A stretch of DNA of 64,000 nucleotides, from the NCBI GenBank assembly GCA_026315105.1, contig CM048750.1:164824549-164888548 (forward strand), written 5' to 3'. The notes beneath the pieces were generated by a model. The model saw only the letters and a program-made list of their open reading frames with translations, had not been told where the DNA came from and ran no database searches. A program made the translations under genes and the position numbers. Positions 10,863 through 23,360 of this stretch are shown here, piece by piece (within the stretch, counting starts at the first letter, position 1; the number at the start of each line of letters is the position of its first letter). The stretch comes from Locusta migratoria. Taxonomy: Eukaryota > Arthropoda > Insecta > Orthoptera > Acrididae.

Positions 10863-11994
10863 GAAAAGTATACTATGCACGAACAAACTCATGAGGAGGG
10901 AGGCAGTGGCATACTACCCTTAAGTACCACGTGGTGTACGAACATGGTAAATTACATAGAATTTACAAAAAAGAAATTAATGTAAAATAAACAAGTAAAG
11001 CACATGAGGAAATTCAACAGAAAAATGCTGGTATCAATAAACAGCATGGCTTAATGCGAAAGTAATGAACATTACGAAAGATAGGAAAGACGGAATCAAA
11101 CCAGAAATTTCGAGAGAGAATTTAGTATGCTCGCGGAAACACCCACACGAAAACGTTAGTTAAAAGCAGCCAGGAATTCAAACATACTAAGTTTACACAA
11201 AAACTGAAGGCCACATACATGTATTCTAACTTTAGGAAACAAAAATGATTACCAAATTGAAAATACAAATACTAAATTTACACTAAATTACTCGAATTCT
11301 GAAAAATAAGAAACACTTCGCCACGCATAGCGAATGAAATACTCAAGAAAAACTCTCAGTATTAACCCACGAATGCCTGATCTCAAATAGTTCTAACAGC
11401 ATATCATACCATCAGCATGATACGACATGATAAACACATCGGTGGTCGCAGCAAGAGTGAGTCCGAAGGCCACATGCAGAGAGTTCCCTGGTCGTACCGG
11501 ACGTTAGGGTGTGTTCAAAGCCTACTGTCTACCAACGCTCGCTACCTGAGGGAGATAATTCCCTCTACTACTGTTCCAGAGAGGTCTCTTTTGTTACCTC
11601 TTTGGTCCATGATTATGTTGGTACCACACTAAGAACAAGACACCTCGCCATCTTGTCAAGAAAGGGTGTCTCTTGCTACATAGCAGACGACAGGGCAAAC
11701 GACATAAGAAACCATACGTTTTTAACTATAGTAAACGAGGCCAAACGCGCAAGGCGACTGTAAGCCACTGCGCGGCAGTCAGTCAATATTAAAAGCAATC
11801 TTCCACATTCATACGAACACACAAGTTCAATCACACGGGTGGAAATATATAAACATGGGGCATTGATCATTTATAAAGGAATAAAATAATTGATGTACGG
11901 GTAAACAAACGTAATGGTGGAGAAGCACTTTAGAGTAATGAAAGTAGTAGTTCAAAACTCAAAATTAAACACGAGCACACATTCAGCGGACGTG
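10863..11994. other. No gene recognised
   Basis: AT-rich, with a more GC-balanced stretch at 11400-11770 that has only short frames in several registers. I recognise no domain, tRNA motif or repeat. Confidence 0.5.
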
Positions 11995-12287
11995 TTTCAT
12001 CAGACGTTCTCTTGCGAACCTTGCAGGACTAGCACTATTGGAAGAAAGGGTATAGTGGAGACATGTCCTAGCCACAGCCTAAGGAATGTTTCGAGAACGA
12101 CTTTCACTCTGCAGCAGTATGTGGTGATATAAAAGTTCCCGTGTAGCGATATCTCAGTGGTAAAGCGCTTGCTCGCGAAAGACGAAGATCCCGAGTTCGA
12201 GTCCCGGTTCCGGAACACTTTTTTAATCTGACTGGAAGTTTTATATTAGCACACAGTCTACTGCAGAGTGAAAGTTTCATTCTGGAA
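11995..12287 (+). mobile_element. SINE-C, composite form
   Basis: The left part has the family's non-tRNA segment: CTTGCAGGACTAGCACTATT, GGAGACATGTCCTAGCCACA, TTTCACTCTGCAGCAGTATG. The right part is the tRNA-like head GCGATATCTCAGTGGTAAAG, B box CGAGTTCGAGTCCCGG, then CTGCAGAGTGAAAGTTTCA. Confidence 0.85.
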
Positions 12288-12400
12288 ACAGTGTTTTTCC
12301 GACGATTCAGGATTTGCGTGCACCACCATGATGGATGGATTAAAGTCTGGAAACACTGCGATAAGAGACGAAATATTCCCTTATGATTCTACCTATTCTA
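12288..12400 (+). pseudogene. Tc1-like transposase fragment
   Basis: The sequence after the SINE (TTTTTCCGACGATTCAGGAT, then CACCACCATGATGGATGGAT) resembles the region around the first catalytic Asp of Tc1-like transposases: S-D-[ED]-S-x-F followed by HHDG, with frameshifts. It is short, and this rests on pattern recall. Confidence 0.4.
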
Positions 12401-12512
12401 CAGATACCTCTGTGATCTGGACTGCCTGTACACTAACCACCAGCTTTACACTTATGAGCACGCTGTCCTCTCATATCTTTGGAGATCGCCGACGGGAATT
12501 ATATTGCTAAAA

Positions 12513-13750
12513 TACAGTACTGGCTATTAAAATTGCAACACCAATAAGAAAAGCAGATGATAAACGGGTATAACGGGTATTCATTGGACAAATATACTAG
12601 AAGTGGCACGTGATTACATTTTTATAGATCCTGAGATATCAGTACCCAGATGGCGTGTACAGGTACAGATATCCATTCAGCTTCAACACAATATCATAAT
12701 TAATCAAGAGTAGTGACTGGCGTAATGTGACGAGCCAGTTGCTCAGCCACCATTGACCAGACGTTTTCAATTGGTGAGATATCTGGAGAATGTGCTAGCT
12801 AGGGAAGCATTCGAAACCTCTCCGTATCCAGAAAGGCCCGTACAGAACCTGCATTATGCGGTCGTGCATTATCCTGCTGAAACGTAGGTTTTCGCAGGGA
12901 TCGAATGAAGGGTAGAGCCACGGGTCGTAACATATCTGACATGTAACGGCCACTTTTCAAAGTGCCGTCGATGCGAACAACAGGTGGCACCCTATATCAT
13001 CACGCCCGGTGATACGCCAGTATTTGCGTTCACCGCGATGTCGCCAAACACGGATGCGACCATCATGATGCTGTAAACAGAACCTAGATTCATCCGAAAA
13101 AAAATGACATTTGGCAATTCGTGCACCCAGGTTCGTCGTTGCGTACACCATCGCAAACGCTCCTGTCTGTGATGCTGCGTCAAGGGAAACCGCAGCCATG
13201 GTCTCCGAATTGAAAGTCCATTTTCCTCCATACGTCGTCGAACTGTTCATGCAGATGGTTGTTGTCTTTCAAAAATCCCCATCTGTTGACTCCGGGATCA
13301 AGACGTGGCTGCAGGATCCGTTACAGCCATGCGGATAAGATGCCTGTTATCTCTACTGAACCCACCGATTTCATATTCTGCAAACAGTTATTGGATCGCG
13401 ACCAACGCGAGCAGCAATGTCGCGATACGATAAACCGCTATCGTGATAGGCTACAATCCGACCTTTATCAAAGTCGGAAACGTGATGGTCCGCATTTTTA
13501 CTCCTTACACGAGGCATCACAACAACATTTCACCAGGCAACGCCGGTCAACTGCTGTTTGTATATGAGAAATCGGTTGTAAACTTTCCTCATGTCAGCTC
13601 GTTGTAGGTGTCGCCACCGGCGCCAACCTTTTGTGAATGCTCTGAAAAGCTAATCATTTGCATATCACAGCATCTTCTTGCTGTCGGTTAAATTTCGCGT
13701 CTGTAACACGTTATCTTCGTGGTGAAGCAATTTTAATGGCCAGGAGTGTA
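12513..13750 (-). mobile_element. Tc1-like element 1 with TIRs and TA duplication
   Basis: The ends are inverted repeats beside TA: left CAGTACTGGCTATTAAAATT, right complement CACTCCTGGCCATTAAAATT. The element is 1238 bp, the same family as the 1336-bp copy at 58695-60030 but on the opposite strand. It contains a transposase relic (listed separately). Confidence 0.92.
12725..13515 (-). pseudogene. Tc1-like transposase (DD34E type), frameshifted
   Basis: On the minus strand the catalytic blocks are recognisable in order: FFSDESRFCLQHHDGRIRVW (about 13050-13110), FQQDNARPHNAG (about 12840-12890), then SPDISPIENVWS (about 12750-12795). The Asp, Asp and Glu residues are all present but lie in different frames. 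The segment between the first two blocks is shortened near 12980-12995. The N-terminal helix-turn-helix region (13270-13520) survives only as DNA-level similarity to the copy at 58.9 kb. Tc1-like transposases are about 340 residues and cut and paste their element at TA. This copy cannot make a full protein. Confidence 0.85.
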
Positions 13751-15198
13751 TAAGCACAGGATAGCTTGCCATGAACGATATTCCAGGCCGCATGTGTCAA
13801 ATCTCTCTTGCTGCTGTACAGAGACTGGTAATCGTCACAAGGGCGACATGGTGGTGCTGCTGCTGAAGCTGCTTCGTGTGGTAGTGCTACTGAAACTTCA
13901 TTTGCTCGTCGGTGCCATGGTAGCGATGTACTGTAACACTAAGATCTTCTCTGACGATTGGTCGGTCTTTGACGTCGAGAGTTTCTTCCTTGATGCTGTG
14001 TTCGGCAGTGGCTGGCCATTTCGTGCCAACATTGTCGTATAGAGACATCGCTTCAAATCAAATATTGGTGAAGTCGCGGATTATTCCAACTACGTACCTC
14101 AGTACACTGAATGAAATTCACTAAATCTTTTACGTCCTGCCAACTTCCGTGTTTTCTATCGTTGCCAGATACCTAATGAAATGAACAGCGGCATCAAACT
14201 TTCATCCATGCCAACGTTTACTTTTTAACAGTTTCTGTCGAGCATCTGTGTGAATATCAGTTTATGAGCAATTTGCACAGAACCTCCATGCTGCAAATTG
14301 TTTTCAATTCTCAGTATCGTTTAGATGGGGTACGGTGTGAGTAAGTAGTGACTAAACTAAGATTGCAGAGGAAGATTTCTATATTAATGAAAGGCTGCTC
14401 CTAGTCTCGACCTTCCCCTGTGGCATGCTACGTACCAAACGGGTTCCAGATCGAAGAAATATTTGATTTTCAATAACAAGCGCAATCATTGAACGACTTT
14501 AACCATTTTAAATACTTCAATGCTCAGGTATAATCTTGTGCAATGTTTCAAACGATAGGACAAGTAATGTTGCTGTTAGAAATTGTGCTTTTATATTTAA
14601 CTTGGCGTACCTCAAATATGACAAATTCGTTCATCCATTTCTAAAAATTGACGACAGTTAACATTTTTGTGCAGAGATTTATGTAAATTTTTCTCGCTGA
14701 CACCTACCAAAAAGAAGTGACAAGTGTAAACTGTTAAGCAATTACTATTTATTCGCTCTTTATGCCGTCAAACTGAAGAATATGCATCACGTGTTAATTT
14801 ATTACTCATTAAGTACTGGCTCATTTCTCAAGCAATTTTCTTTACTGTATTTGCGTATAACACAGAGAAGACCTGTGAAATTATATAACTAAACAGCAAA
14901 AGTTCAGTAAATATGACGTAATACAGTTAGATCATCGTCATTTGCCAGTTTTTTGGGTTCTTTACCTGTGTGCTCCATCCCTCACCCCCAAAAATAATAA
15001 ATAAAAAATCGGTTACATGTTATACGGCATTTTCATTCCAAGTCGTGTACACTATCACCTGCTACAACATTCACTATTTTCCTAAAACTGTATTTATCGA
15101 ATGTTTGACAATGAGAGCACATAGTGAGTTTCAGCACACTTCAATTACAATGTCAAATAATATCTAACGCTCTTCTCGAATTTTTGCTTGCAGTCAAA
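13751..15198. other. No gene recognised
   Basis: Between two Tc1-like elements. It is GC-balanced to about 14050, then AT-rich. I see no conserved motif, tRNA-like box or repeat. Confidence 0.5.
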
Positions 15199-15495
15199 TA
15201 CACTCTTCAAAACAGTTAAGGGATCACATGGGATATCCTACACAATACACAAAGAATAGCGTATTTTATTCAGACATGGGTTACAATTGAATTTTGGGCA
15301 TGATATTGTATAGTTTGCTGTCTCAGTCTTTACTTGAGGTTTACATGGCGTTTACTTAGAGTGAGGCACCATGGGGCTACCGTAATAGTGAAAAACCTCA
15401 TTCTGGTTGCCCTCTAATACGTGTGTGTTTTCACCTTCGACGTCCAGTACAATTGCACACCTACATGTCATGGACAGTATGGAAGCCTGTGGATG

Positions 15496-15611
15496 CAACA
15501 ACAACACACCAACACACACCCATGCTCCAGGGAGACGTCGAACCTCCGACGGCGAGCAACCGCGCGCTCCGCAGCGAGGTGTCTTAGACCGCACTGCTAC
15601 TCCACCGCGGC
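15496..15611 (-). mobile_element. SINE-B head fragment
   Basis: Complement of the SINE-B head, from CAACACACACCCATGCTCCA to CTACTCCACCGCGGC, with a B-box remnant GTCGAACCTCC. The body is missing. It is inserted in Tc1-like element 2. Confidence 0.85.
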
Positions 15612-16056
15612 AACCAGTTATTAATTCCTACATAGTGCAATTGTGACGGAAAAAGAAATTGATTTCAGTACGAGGTTAACAATTACCACTTGAGGGATAT
15701 TTGGCCATTTTCCAAGAGTGCAATATCCAGCTCTGCAACTTTTGTTGGAGGTGCTGGTGTGGCTGTACTGGGCCTGCGAAGTGTATACCAGACATTCTCA
15801 ATCGCGTCTAAGTCCGGTGAATAAGCTGGCAACTCCATTCGTTCAATTTCCTCAGCTTCAAGCACATTGTCCAGCAGCGCAGCTCTGTGAGGAGGAGCGT
15901 TATCGTCCACTAGAAAGATTCCATCTCCTATAGCACCATTGAAGGGGGGCAACGAAAATTGGATCTCGTCTCTTCACTTTTGAGCAGTCGAAGCGCCATT
16001 CTGAGCAACATAGTGATTCGTACGTCCGCCAATAATGACTCCTGGCCGCATCATTC

Positions 16057-16254
16057 AAATTTTCAAATGTTTGTAGAACTTATGGGACTTAACTATGGGG
16101 TCATCAGTCCCTAAGCTTACAAACTACTTATGAACTAGCTAATCCTAAGGACGGCACAAATATCCATGCCCGAGGGGGGATTCGAACCCTCGACCGTAGT
16201 GGCCGTGCAGACCGTGACTGAAGCGCCTCAGTCCCCTCGGCCACCGCGGCCGGC
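16057..16254 (-). mobile_element. SINE-A with perfect 12-bp target duplication
   Basis: Full-length copy. GCCGCATCATTC occurs at 16045-16056 and 16255-16266. It is inserted inside the transposase relic of Tc1-like element 2, so it is younger than that element. Confidence 0.95.
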
Positions 16255-16690
16255 GCCGCATCATTCGTCCACCACCGTGATATGTTGTTTCTTGTACAAA
16301 ATCAGGATTATTGAATTTCACGTTATCTCTAGATGAGTAAACGATGGTTGTCCTGCTGACTACAGAATTATGACTCGTCTGTAAACAGAACCAGTCGTAT
16401 TCGCTACGACATCAATGTTAATATCCGTCCTCCCACTTTCTGCGGCGCATACGGTGTCGTGGTTTTACCGAGGCACACACCACTCTGCGTAGATGCCACA
16501 TTCCCGAATGCGATTTCGGACCGTTTGTTTCGATAATGAGCGTTCTTTTGCTGCCTGAAAGGCGAGTTGCAGCTGAGTTTCATTCAGCCTCCTTTCTCGA
16601 CGGGCTGTTAACTGGAGGTAACGATCTACTGCTGCTGATGTGACCGTGGACGACCCTGGCCTCACCTTCTTTTAACGGTTCCTATTGTCT

Positions 16691-17501
16691 GAAATCGCGT
16701 ACAGTTCCTTGAAATTACACTTTGGTATACTATAATAGTCGCAGCCTCCTCCTCTGTTCCATTTCCGACCTTGCTATGGTTCTCCATGCCATAGCTTTGG
16801 ACACGTCACGCTGTTGGTGCAATGCACGACACCACGAGTAAACAGGCGCGCTCGTTTAGTTGCAGTAGCAGAATTCGTAGCTCCAAATGAATTAGCAGTC
16901 TTTGAAGGGTTTCGTCTCTCCAAGCAGGAAATTGTCCCAATGAATTCTTGACTTGGGTATTGATTTAGAGGCTGTAAATTTCGTACTGCCATGTTTACGA
17001 TCAACATGATGTAAACTGCGACGTTATTCAGCTTAATAAAGCAGTCATCTGTGTTCTTCTGATACTCTAGCAATTACTTCTAAAATCAATGATTTGTTAA
17101 TTAAAAATTATGGAAAAATATTCCCTATGTTTCCATGCCACAGGCATTAAAAATGTAAAATAATGACACTATAAGCCAGGTTTATGTAATTCCAGTTATG
17201 AAATCAAATCGTTGATATTAAGGATCAAAGAGATTTAACATTGGTTATACTTACTAAGACATAGTATTGTCACGTTGCAAACTGCAGGTCCGGATTTCGA
17301 AGGCTGGTCGTTAATGGAGCACAACACTTTACACTTAGAACACGTTTATTCCTAACAGAAGCGCACACTCAGTACAGACTGCCTCCTGCTTGGAGTACAT
17401 CAAACATAAGAAACAAGTAGAACATTCTGAAAATAGTAAACACAAACAAATAATTCCTTGCTGTCTCCATTAGACATTTGTGAGACGTGGCCATTTTCAT
17501 G
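16691..17501. other. No gene recognised
   Basis: One short minus-strand frame at 16774-17073 shows no recognisable family. The rest is AT-rich. Confidence 0.45.
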
Positions 17502-18389
17502 CACTTGAAATAAACTTTGAAGTGTTGACCACAAATTTCAATTTATTGAGGCCTTACGCGTTTCGAAGTTTCGTCTTTATCGAAGACTAAAGCAAGACAA
17601 TGGAATTAATATTCATCAAACATTTTGATAAAACATAAATGAGAACACTAACTTCACACTCAGCATATCTTTTGAAACTTATTAAAAAGTGAAACTAAAA
17701 CATTCCTTTTAAAATAATCACTGTCAAATACATATGTCAAACATAAAATAAATTTAAAATCCCCCCCTCCCTTGAACATCCCTGATGGATGGTCAAGTGC
17801 ATACTAAGGTTTGCAAACCGGTCAGTTATTATGTGGAGAATGCGCCAGATGGCGATGTTGTCATTCTACTTCTCTCTCACTCACATATGCGCACTCACTC
17901 CCTCTGTGGGATGTTTTTTTAATAATATAATACCTTAAAGCTGCACAATATTTTGTTGCTGTTAAGTTATACAATCATAAACTTACAACTATAAAACTTT
18001 TACAATCACTATGTACAAAAAATTTCTTTTAGATTATACAATTATATGAGTGCTACATCAATATTTTTTGCCATAGTATATTTTGACATCGTTAGGAAAG
18101 ATTGTGTTTGATAGCACATTGCTGACAGCCACCAAAATCATGGTACCTATACAGTATTCAGGTGAGGAAAAGTGTGTGATTGTTTTAAAAGGAATGTTTT
18201 AGTTTCACTTTTTAATAAGTTTTAAAAGATATGGTGAGTGTGAAGGTAGTGTTCTCATTTATGTATTATCAAAATGAATATTAATTCCATTGTCTTTGCT
18301 GTAGCATTCGATAATGACGAAACGTCGAAACGCGTAAGGCCTCAATAAATTGAAATTTGTGGTCAAGACTCTAAAGTTTATTTCAAGTG
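17502..18389. repeat. Palindromic element, 220-bp inverted arms (Penelope-terminus-like)
   Basis: The left arm (17502-17721) and right arm (18176-18389) are inverted copies around a 454-bp spacer. Each arm holds GCGTTTCG or its complement beside a small hairpin, GACG-AAA-CGTC followed by GAAACGCGTA in the right arm. This matches the 3' part of a hammerhead core as found in Penelope-like terminal repeats, but the CTGATGA box is not conserved (TCGATAA). I infer a non-autonomous Penelope-related hairpin element; no protein is encoded. Confidence 0.75.
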
Positions 18390-18480
18390 AAACAAACATT
18401 TTTTTCTGTTTGTGGCGAGATTTGAACTGGGGTCCGCAAGCACAGCGATCTGCGATGCTAACCACTGCATCACGCGTTCC
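18390..18480 (-). mobile_element. tRNA-like SINE remnant
   Basis: The minus strand reads GTGATGCAGTGGTTAGCATC (A-box-like) and, about 35 bp later, CAGTTCAAATCTC (B-box-like). It abuts the right end of the palindrome. Confidence 0.45.
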
Positions 18481-18974
18481 GTCGGAATAGTCGTGGCAAT
18501 AGTATTGCTGAGAATTGGCCTGGTGTCATGGACCCCGCATTTTCATGACGAAAAATGGCAATGATAGTTGTTTCAGAGACAGTTGTCCCCGTGGCGGCAA
18601 TTGCAGTGCTGCTGTAGTTTCTCGTGACGTCACACTCGATCTGCTGCTTCACTTGTGCTTACGCACCCCGCAGCCGCCCGTGTGCCCCATACAACAGGTC
18701 AAGGTCGAGAAGCGGTAGCCCGCGAGCAAGTGAGCAGTACCTAGCTCACTGGCGAGCGTGCGAGCTGGAACAAGGCTGCCTGAACCCAAATGCTTGTCTA
18801 ATTCGTTTGGTAAAATGAACACAGTCAACATCAACACCCTCTGCCGGAAATTCCTGTTACTTCTCGAGTGCCATAATGTTGTCTCCACTCCGTATAACCG
18901 ACAGACGTTTTTAGTTCATTCTGCCGACGTCGGTACTTCAGAACCTACAACTTACAACCGATCCCGTAATTCCT
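18481..18974. other. No gene recognised
   Basis: GC-balanced, with several short overlapping frames on both strands that show no conserved motif. Confidence 0.45.
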
Positions 18975-19361
18975 TTGACCATTTTTAAGATAACCATATT
19001 TCTGGATTTCAGGAAGGCTTTTGACACTGTACCCCACAAGCGGCTTCTTATGAAATTGCGTGCTTATGGAATATCTCCCCAATTGTGCTGTTGGATTCAC
19101 GATTTCATATCAGAAAGAACACAGTTCGTTGTAATTGACGGTAAGTCATCGAGTAAAACTGAAGCGATATCTGGCGTTCCACAGGGAAGCGTTATAGGTC
19201 CCCTACTCTTCCTCGTGTTTATAAACGATTTAGGAGACAATCTGAATAATTTGTTGTTTTGTGTAGCGATGTATAGTTCACCAATTCTTGTACCTAGTGG
19301 TTATTGTTTCTTTGCGGTTGTACAGAGACCAGCTGCGTGTGTTTGCAGGACCCAGTCATAA
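18975..19361 (+). pseudogene. LINE reverse transcriptase fragment (CR1/Rex1-like)
   Basis: Central RT palm domain only. FLDFRKAFDTVPHKRLLMKL (first catalytic Asp) is followed by SGVPQGSVIGPLLFLVFIND. The next block, normally carrying the Asp pair, has diverged out. The same family is at 35.8-37.0 kb, with almost identical residues over this stretch. Both ends are truncated, so it is a dead fragment. Confidence 0.88.
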
Positions 19362-20083
19362 AAACAATTCATAATGTAGAAAATAACCAGAATTTCGCGG
19401 TAATTGCACGACAATGGATAAGCTAATTATGTGTGTTAAACAGTAATATTAAAAAAAAGTACATTCATACGCTGTGATATTTTACGACTGGAAAAATATT
19501 CAAATTACAGTCTATTTCACATGCCGAATCAGAAAACAAATTATTTGCAATTGCCCACACTCACAGTGGAGGTCTATCTCTCTCTCTCTCTCTCTCTTAA
19601 TGAACAGCTGCAACAAATACGAGTGGCAGACATGCAAATAATAGATTTACGACTGACACATATAATATGATAAATGTTTCATAGTATAGACTCTCAATTA
19701 ACTCGATTCCTACTGGAGATTTATTCTGACTTAAACATCCTTGTTCGGAGCTGGATGACCTCCGTTGCAAGGTTTCTGGAGAAATGAACAAGAACTTTTT
19801 GTCCACCGCAGGCACTATACGCTAAGTTCGGAGCTACGGCCTTCACGGAAGTTTGGCAGACTTTTCGGTAACAGATGGTGACCGTTCTTGTTCCCTGTGG
19901 TAGGAAATGAACAAAAAGTGATTCGGCTGCCGTAGCTATAACGTGACTGGTCACATTTCTCACTTATAAGTCATCAAACTCTCGTTGTTTTACTTTGCGT
20001 AATATTCTAATCTTCACATCACCATTACACATAACTCTATTTGCAGAATGAAATCTTAATTTTGCATAGGAGTGCCTGCTGAT
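19362..20083. other. No gene; short (TC)n at 19577-19597
   Basis: AT-rich. AATGAACAA and CTTTTTGT words recur between 19770 and 19930, suggesting local duplication, but no structure is clear. Confidence 0.45.
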
Positions 20084-20258
20084 ATGAAACTTCGTGGCAG
20101 ATTAAAACTGTATGCCGGAACCGGGATTCGAACCTGACACCTTTGCCTTCCGCCGGAAATCGATCTACCGTATAAGTTATCTCGGCACGTTTCACGGGCC
20201 AACCTCACAACTTTAATTCTGCCAGTACCTGGCCTCCTACTTTCCAACTTTGTAACTC
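20084..20258 (-). mobile_element. SINE-C fragment
   Basis: Begins AACTTCGTGGCAGATTAAAA. The B-box complement GGGATTCGAACCTG and A-box complement ATAAGTTATCTCGGCAC are degraded. It ends in GCCAGTACCTGGCCTCC. Confidence 0.82.
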
Positions 20259-20658
20259 TGTATATAATACCAACAGAAACATATGTACAAACATTTCCTC
20301 AACATCAGACAATACACTTGATATCTACCTTGCTTTTAGAATGCCATTTCGTTACCAATTTCTACGTCAGTCCAATTTGTCGGCTCTTTTACTGTCAATA
20401 ACTCTCTGAAGTTTATTAAAGATGTAGAACCTGTGACACCTCAGTAAGAAACACCAGGATAGGCAGTTCAGAGGGCAATCTCGGATATGCAACCGAAAAC
20501 GTAAATACAGCGAAAAAAAGCCATGTAATACAATAAATATTAAAATGAAATGATTTGAATATTCATGTTTATTTTTTATTATTTATTTATTATATACAAT
20601 ACTTTACTGAATAGTCCAGATCGTTTAATGTTTCGATATAATTATTACCACCTAGGCG

Positions 20659-20845
20659 GGGCAGTGGCCGACTGGTCTGCAGCGCTTCAGTCACAGTCTG
20701 CACGGCCGCTACGGTCGGGGGTTCGAATGCCGCCTCGGGCTTGGATATTTGTGCCGTCTTTAGTATAAGGTAGTTCATAAGTAGTTTGTAAGTTTAGAGA
20801 CTGATGATCCCGCAGTTAAGTCCCTTAAGCTGAACAAACCTTTAA
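20659..20845 (+). mobile_element. SINE-A with 9-bp target duplication
   Basis: A box CAGTGGCCGACTGG, B box GGGGGTTCGAATGCC, full body. ACCTAGGCG flanks it at 20650-20658 and 20846-20854. Confidence 0.9.
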
Positions 20846-20854
20846 ACCTAGGCG

Positions 20855-21837
20855 TGTGAGCGGAAGTAACGACCTCAGAAGAAGCAAATGGGAGGCTGCT
20901 GTTTTTTTAAGTAAAATGCATTTACAATGATCGATAGAGGAAATACACTCCATTGTATATGTACAAGAACACAAATCCCTTATGAATCAAATGAGTAGAA
21001 AGTGCAAGGAACGGAAAGCGAAATTGCTGCCGAAAAAATGCGACGAAACCTAAAAGGACGTGACAGCATACAGAACATCGAAAACAACGTCCGGTAAAGT
21101 AAAAAAGAGGCCTGCATTGGGGATTCCTCTTTCAAACACGAAAGATGCATCTGTTAGTTGGAAAGAGTACACTATCAGGTGACATGCCTAATAACAGAAG
21201 AAGAAATTTGGGATGACATGGAGAATATGGGAAATCGAGTGTTGTATTCAGAATTAAAAATAATGCAATCAAGAAGATCTGAATTAAAATAATGCAGAAT
21301 GAACAAAATACATTCAATCTATTTTTTTCAATTTTTCAATGATTTAGAGGGCAGTGACAACGAAACCACTGTTTCAGTTTGTAGATTATATGAAATTCAT
21401 GAAGTAACTAGATAAAGGCCTGCTACTCACTAAACATATTGATGTAGGGTAAAAATTCTCTTGTGTTTTCAGCAAGGTTTGCTAAGGTAATTTTTGTATG
21501 CTTCTATCATCGATATTTTAATGGCTTGTAAATCTCTACTAACTTTTACCTGAATTTATTATCTCATTCTTATTTGAATGTAGAATGTGAATGTCTTTGT
21601 TTCCTCATAATTATCCGAATATTATTATTAAACAACGGTGGGTATTTCTCGTTTTAATCCACATACTGCACACATACCGCTCCAGCGCGTGTTTTGCAGT
21701 TCAACTAACCTTTGCCCTTAATTTCTGTACGTTCGTCGTATCAGAACTGAATAATGTTCCTTAATAAGCTTATCAAAGGGAGTGGTTGTAATAAATCGAT
21801 GACAAAATTTAAAAACCGCATTTTTTTTTCTTTTTTT
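20855..21837. other. No gene recognised
   Basis: AT-rich. No frame or motif is supported. Confidence 0.5.
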
Positions 21838-22385
21838 GGCCAACTTTAGGTTAAATTTGACCGTTGCGATCTACTTTTGACAGCTCGAAATTTAAATGAA
21901 AAGAACGGCTTAACTGTACATCTGATACGAAAATTGAATGAACAAATGTTTAGAGGAGAAAATTCTCTACAACTTTGCTCTTTTATGTGTTTTTTTTCTT
22001 TTTTTTTCATACCTTGCATCGTTTCACAGATATTTGCAGAAATAACGGCGATTTGAAGATGTCTGTCTGATTGTCCGTAACGTGTTACAACTTTTGAGGT
22101 CGTACCGTTCAACCGATCGGCACTAAATTTTACAGACATAATAGTTTGCTGCGGAAGACCAGAACCTCCCTCTTTCAAATTTTACGGACAAAAAATACAA
22201 CAGTAACACTATAAAGCCGTTTGTAATGTAATTGTAATTGCAAACAAACCTTTTATAGGTCACGAAAACTGCATAACCGAATTTATAGAGGAGAAAATTC
22301 TCTAAAAGTTTCGTCTGCCATGTTTGTTTCGTAACTCACACTGTTACGGATATATTTGCATAAGTAAAGGCGATTTGACCCCGCC
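21838..22385 (-). repeat. Dispersed repeat, same family as 53785-54350
   Basis: Collinear over roughly 550 bp with the complement of 53785-54350. Shared strings in order include GACAGCTCGAAATTTAAATG, GAGGAGAAAATTCTCTACAA, TTCAACCGATCGGCACTAAA and GCCGTTTGTAATGTAATT. The GAGGAGAAAATTCTCT module occurs twice within each copy. It is non-coding and of unknown class. Confidence 0.85.
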
Positions 22386-23280
22386 TCTTGCTTACGTATA
22401 CCAGACGTAAGGAAATGTCACGTGACATTCCTCGCCCAGAACCAAAGCCCCACAATTTCTTAAGCGTCCGACTGCGAACAGCGGGCAAATTGAAGAACGC
22501 CTCGCCAGACATTATGGTGACAAACTTCTGAGCGAACTTTACATGTGTGTAAGACTCTTTTTGATTAACATGTGTATTCATTAGAGTTAAATATATAACT
22601 ACAAAACAACTTCAGAGTCTTTGAATATACAGCAACTATTGATTGTGTGTAAATTTATTAGACATACAGTGTAGAAATGGGCCAACAACTTTTCTTCTTC
22701 CTAACTAAACCGAAATATAACATTTAGTTTTTCAGAGTTCTAAGTGCAGCATAGGAACGGAATTTATCTTCAGACATGGGTTTTTTTGCACTGTCACAGT
22801 ATATTCTACGATGGTGAAACTTTTGTACAAACATTAATTTCGGAAGAGTTTCACAACACTTTACGTCTTTGAGTGCCTGCTGTATCCTACAATATTTAGA
22901 TACACTATACCATCAAAAAATGACACAGAGCTGCCTGAAACAGCCAATTAAAAATCGACCGTGAAAATGAAATATCCCATTAGATACATAACTGTAAAAT
23001 AGCTTCTTACCTTGCGAATACAGCAACCAGCCACTGCCAAGTCCTACACTAAGTATGCCATAACTTTTTCTTAACTAAGTGCATGTAACATTAGCATTAG
23101 GGTATCTAGCACTAATATCAGCATTTTTAATGCTCTAAACCAAATACCTTATAGTAGCGTGAATTGTTCAGAAGTCAGCAACTGTCACCATAGAATTCAA
23201 CTTCACAATGTGCATCCGATGTGGCGTATGTGTCATCCATATATGGAACTATACATAGATCTGCAAACCACTATCAGTTG
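22386..23280. other. No gene recognised
   Basis: AT-rich with short frames only. Confidence 0.5.
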
Positions 23281-23360
23281 AAACTTCCTGGCAGATTAAA
23301 ATAATGTGCCGGAACCGGGACTCGAACCTGGGACCTTTGCTTTTCGCGGGCAAGCGCACT
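23281..23360 (-). mobile_element. SINE-C head fragment
   Basis: AACTTCCTGGCAGATTAAAA, then the B-box complement GGGACTCGAACCTGGGACC and CGCGGGCAAGCGC. It stops abruptly at the A box. Confidence 0.8.

Larger units (their letters stand above)
15199..16690 (-). mobile_element. Tc1-like element 2, transposase relic, two nested SINEs
   Basis: The left end at TA (15199) begins CACTCTTCAAAACAGTTAAG, typical of a second insect Tc1-like subfamily. Minus-strand coding blocks are FLVDDNAPPHRAALLDNVLE and AYSPDLDAIENVW (about 15770-15945), which hold the second Asp and the final Glu. The N-terminal helix-turn-helix is AVDRYLQLTARRERRLNET with KQTVRNRIRECGIYAEW (16475-16665). The block with the first catalytic Asp is not intact. 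SINE-B (15496) and SINE-A (16057) interrupt it. I could not find the right terminal repeat, so the right boundary is approximate. Confidence 0.82.
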
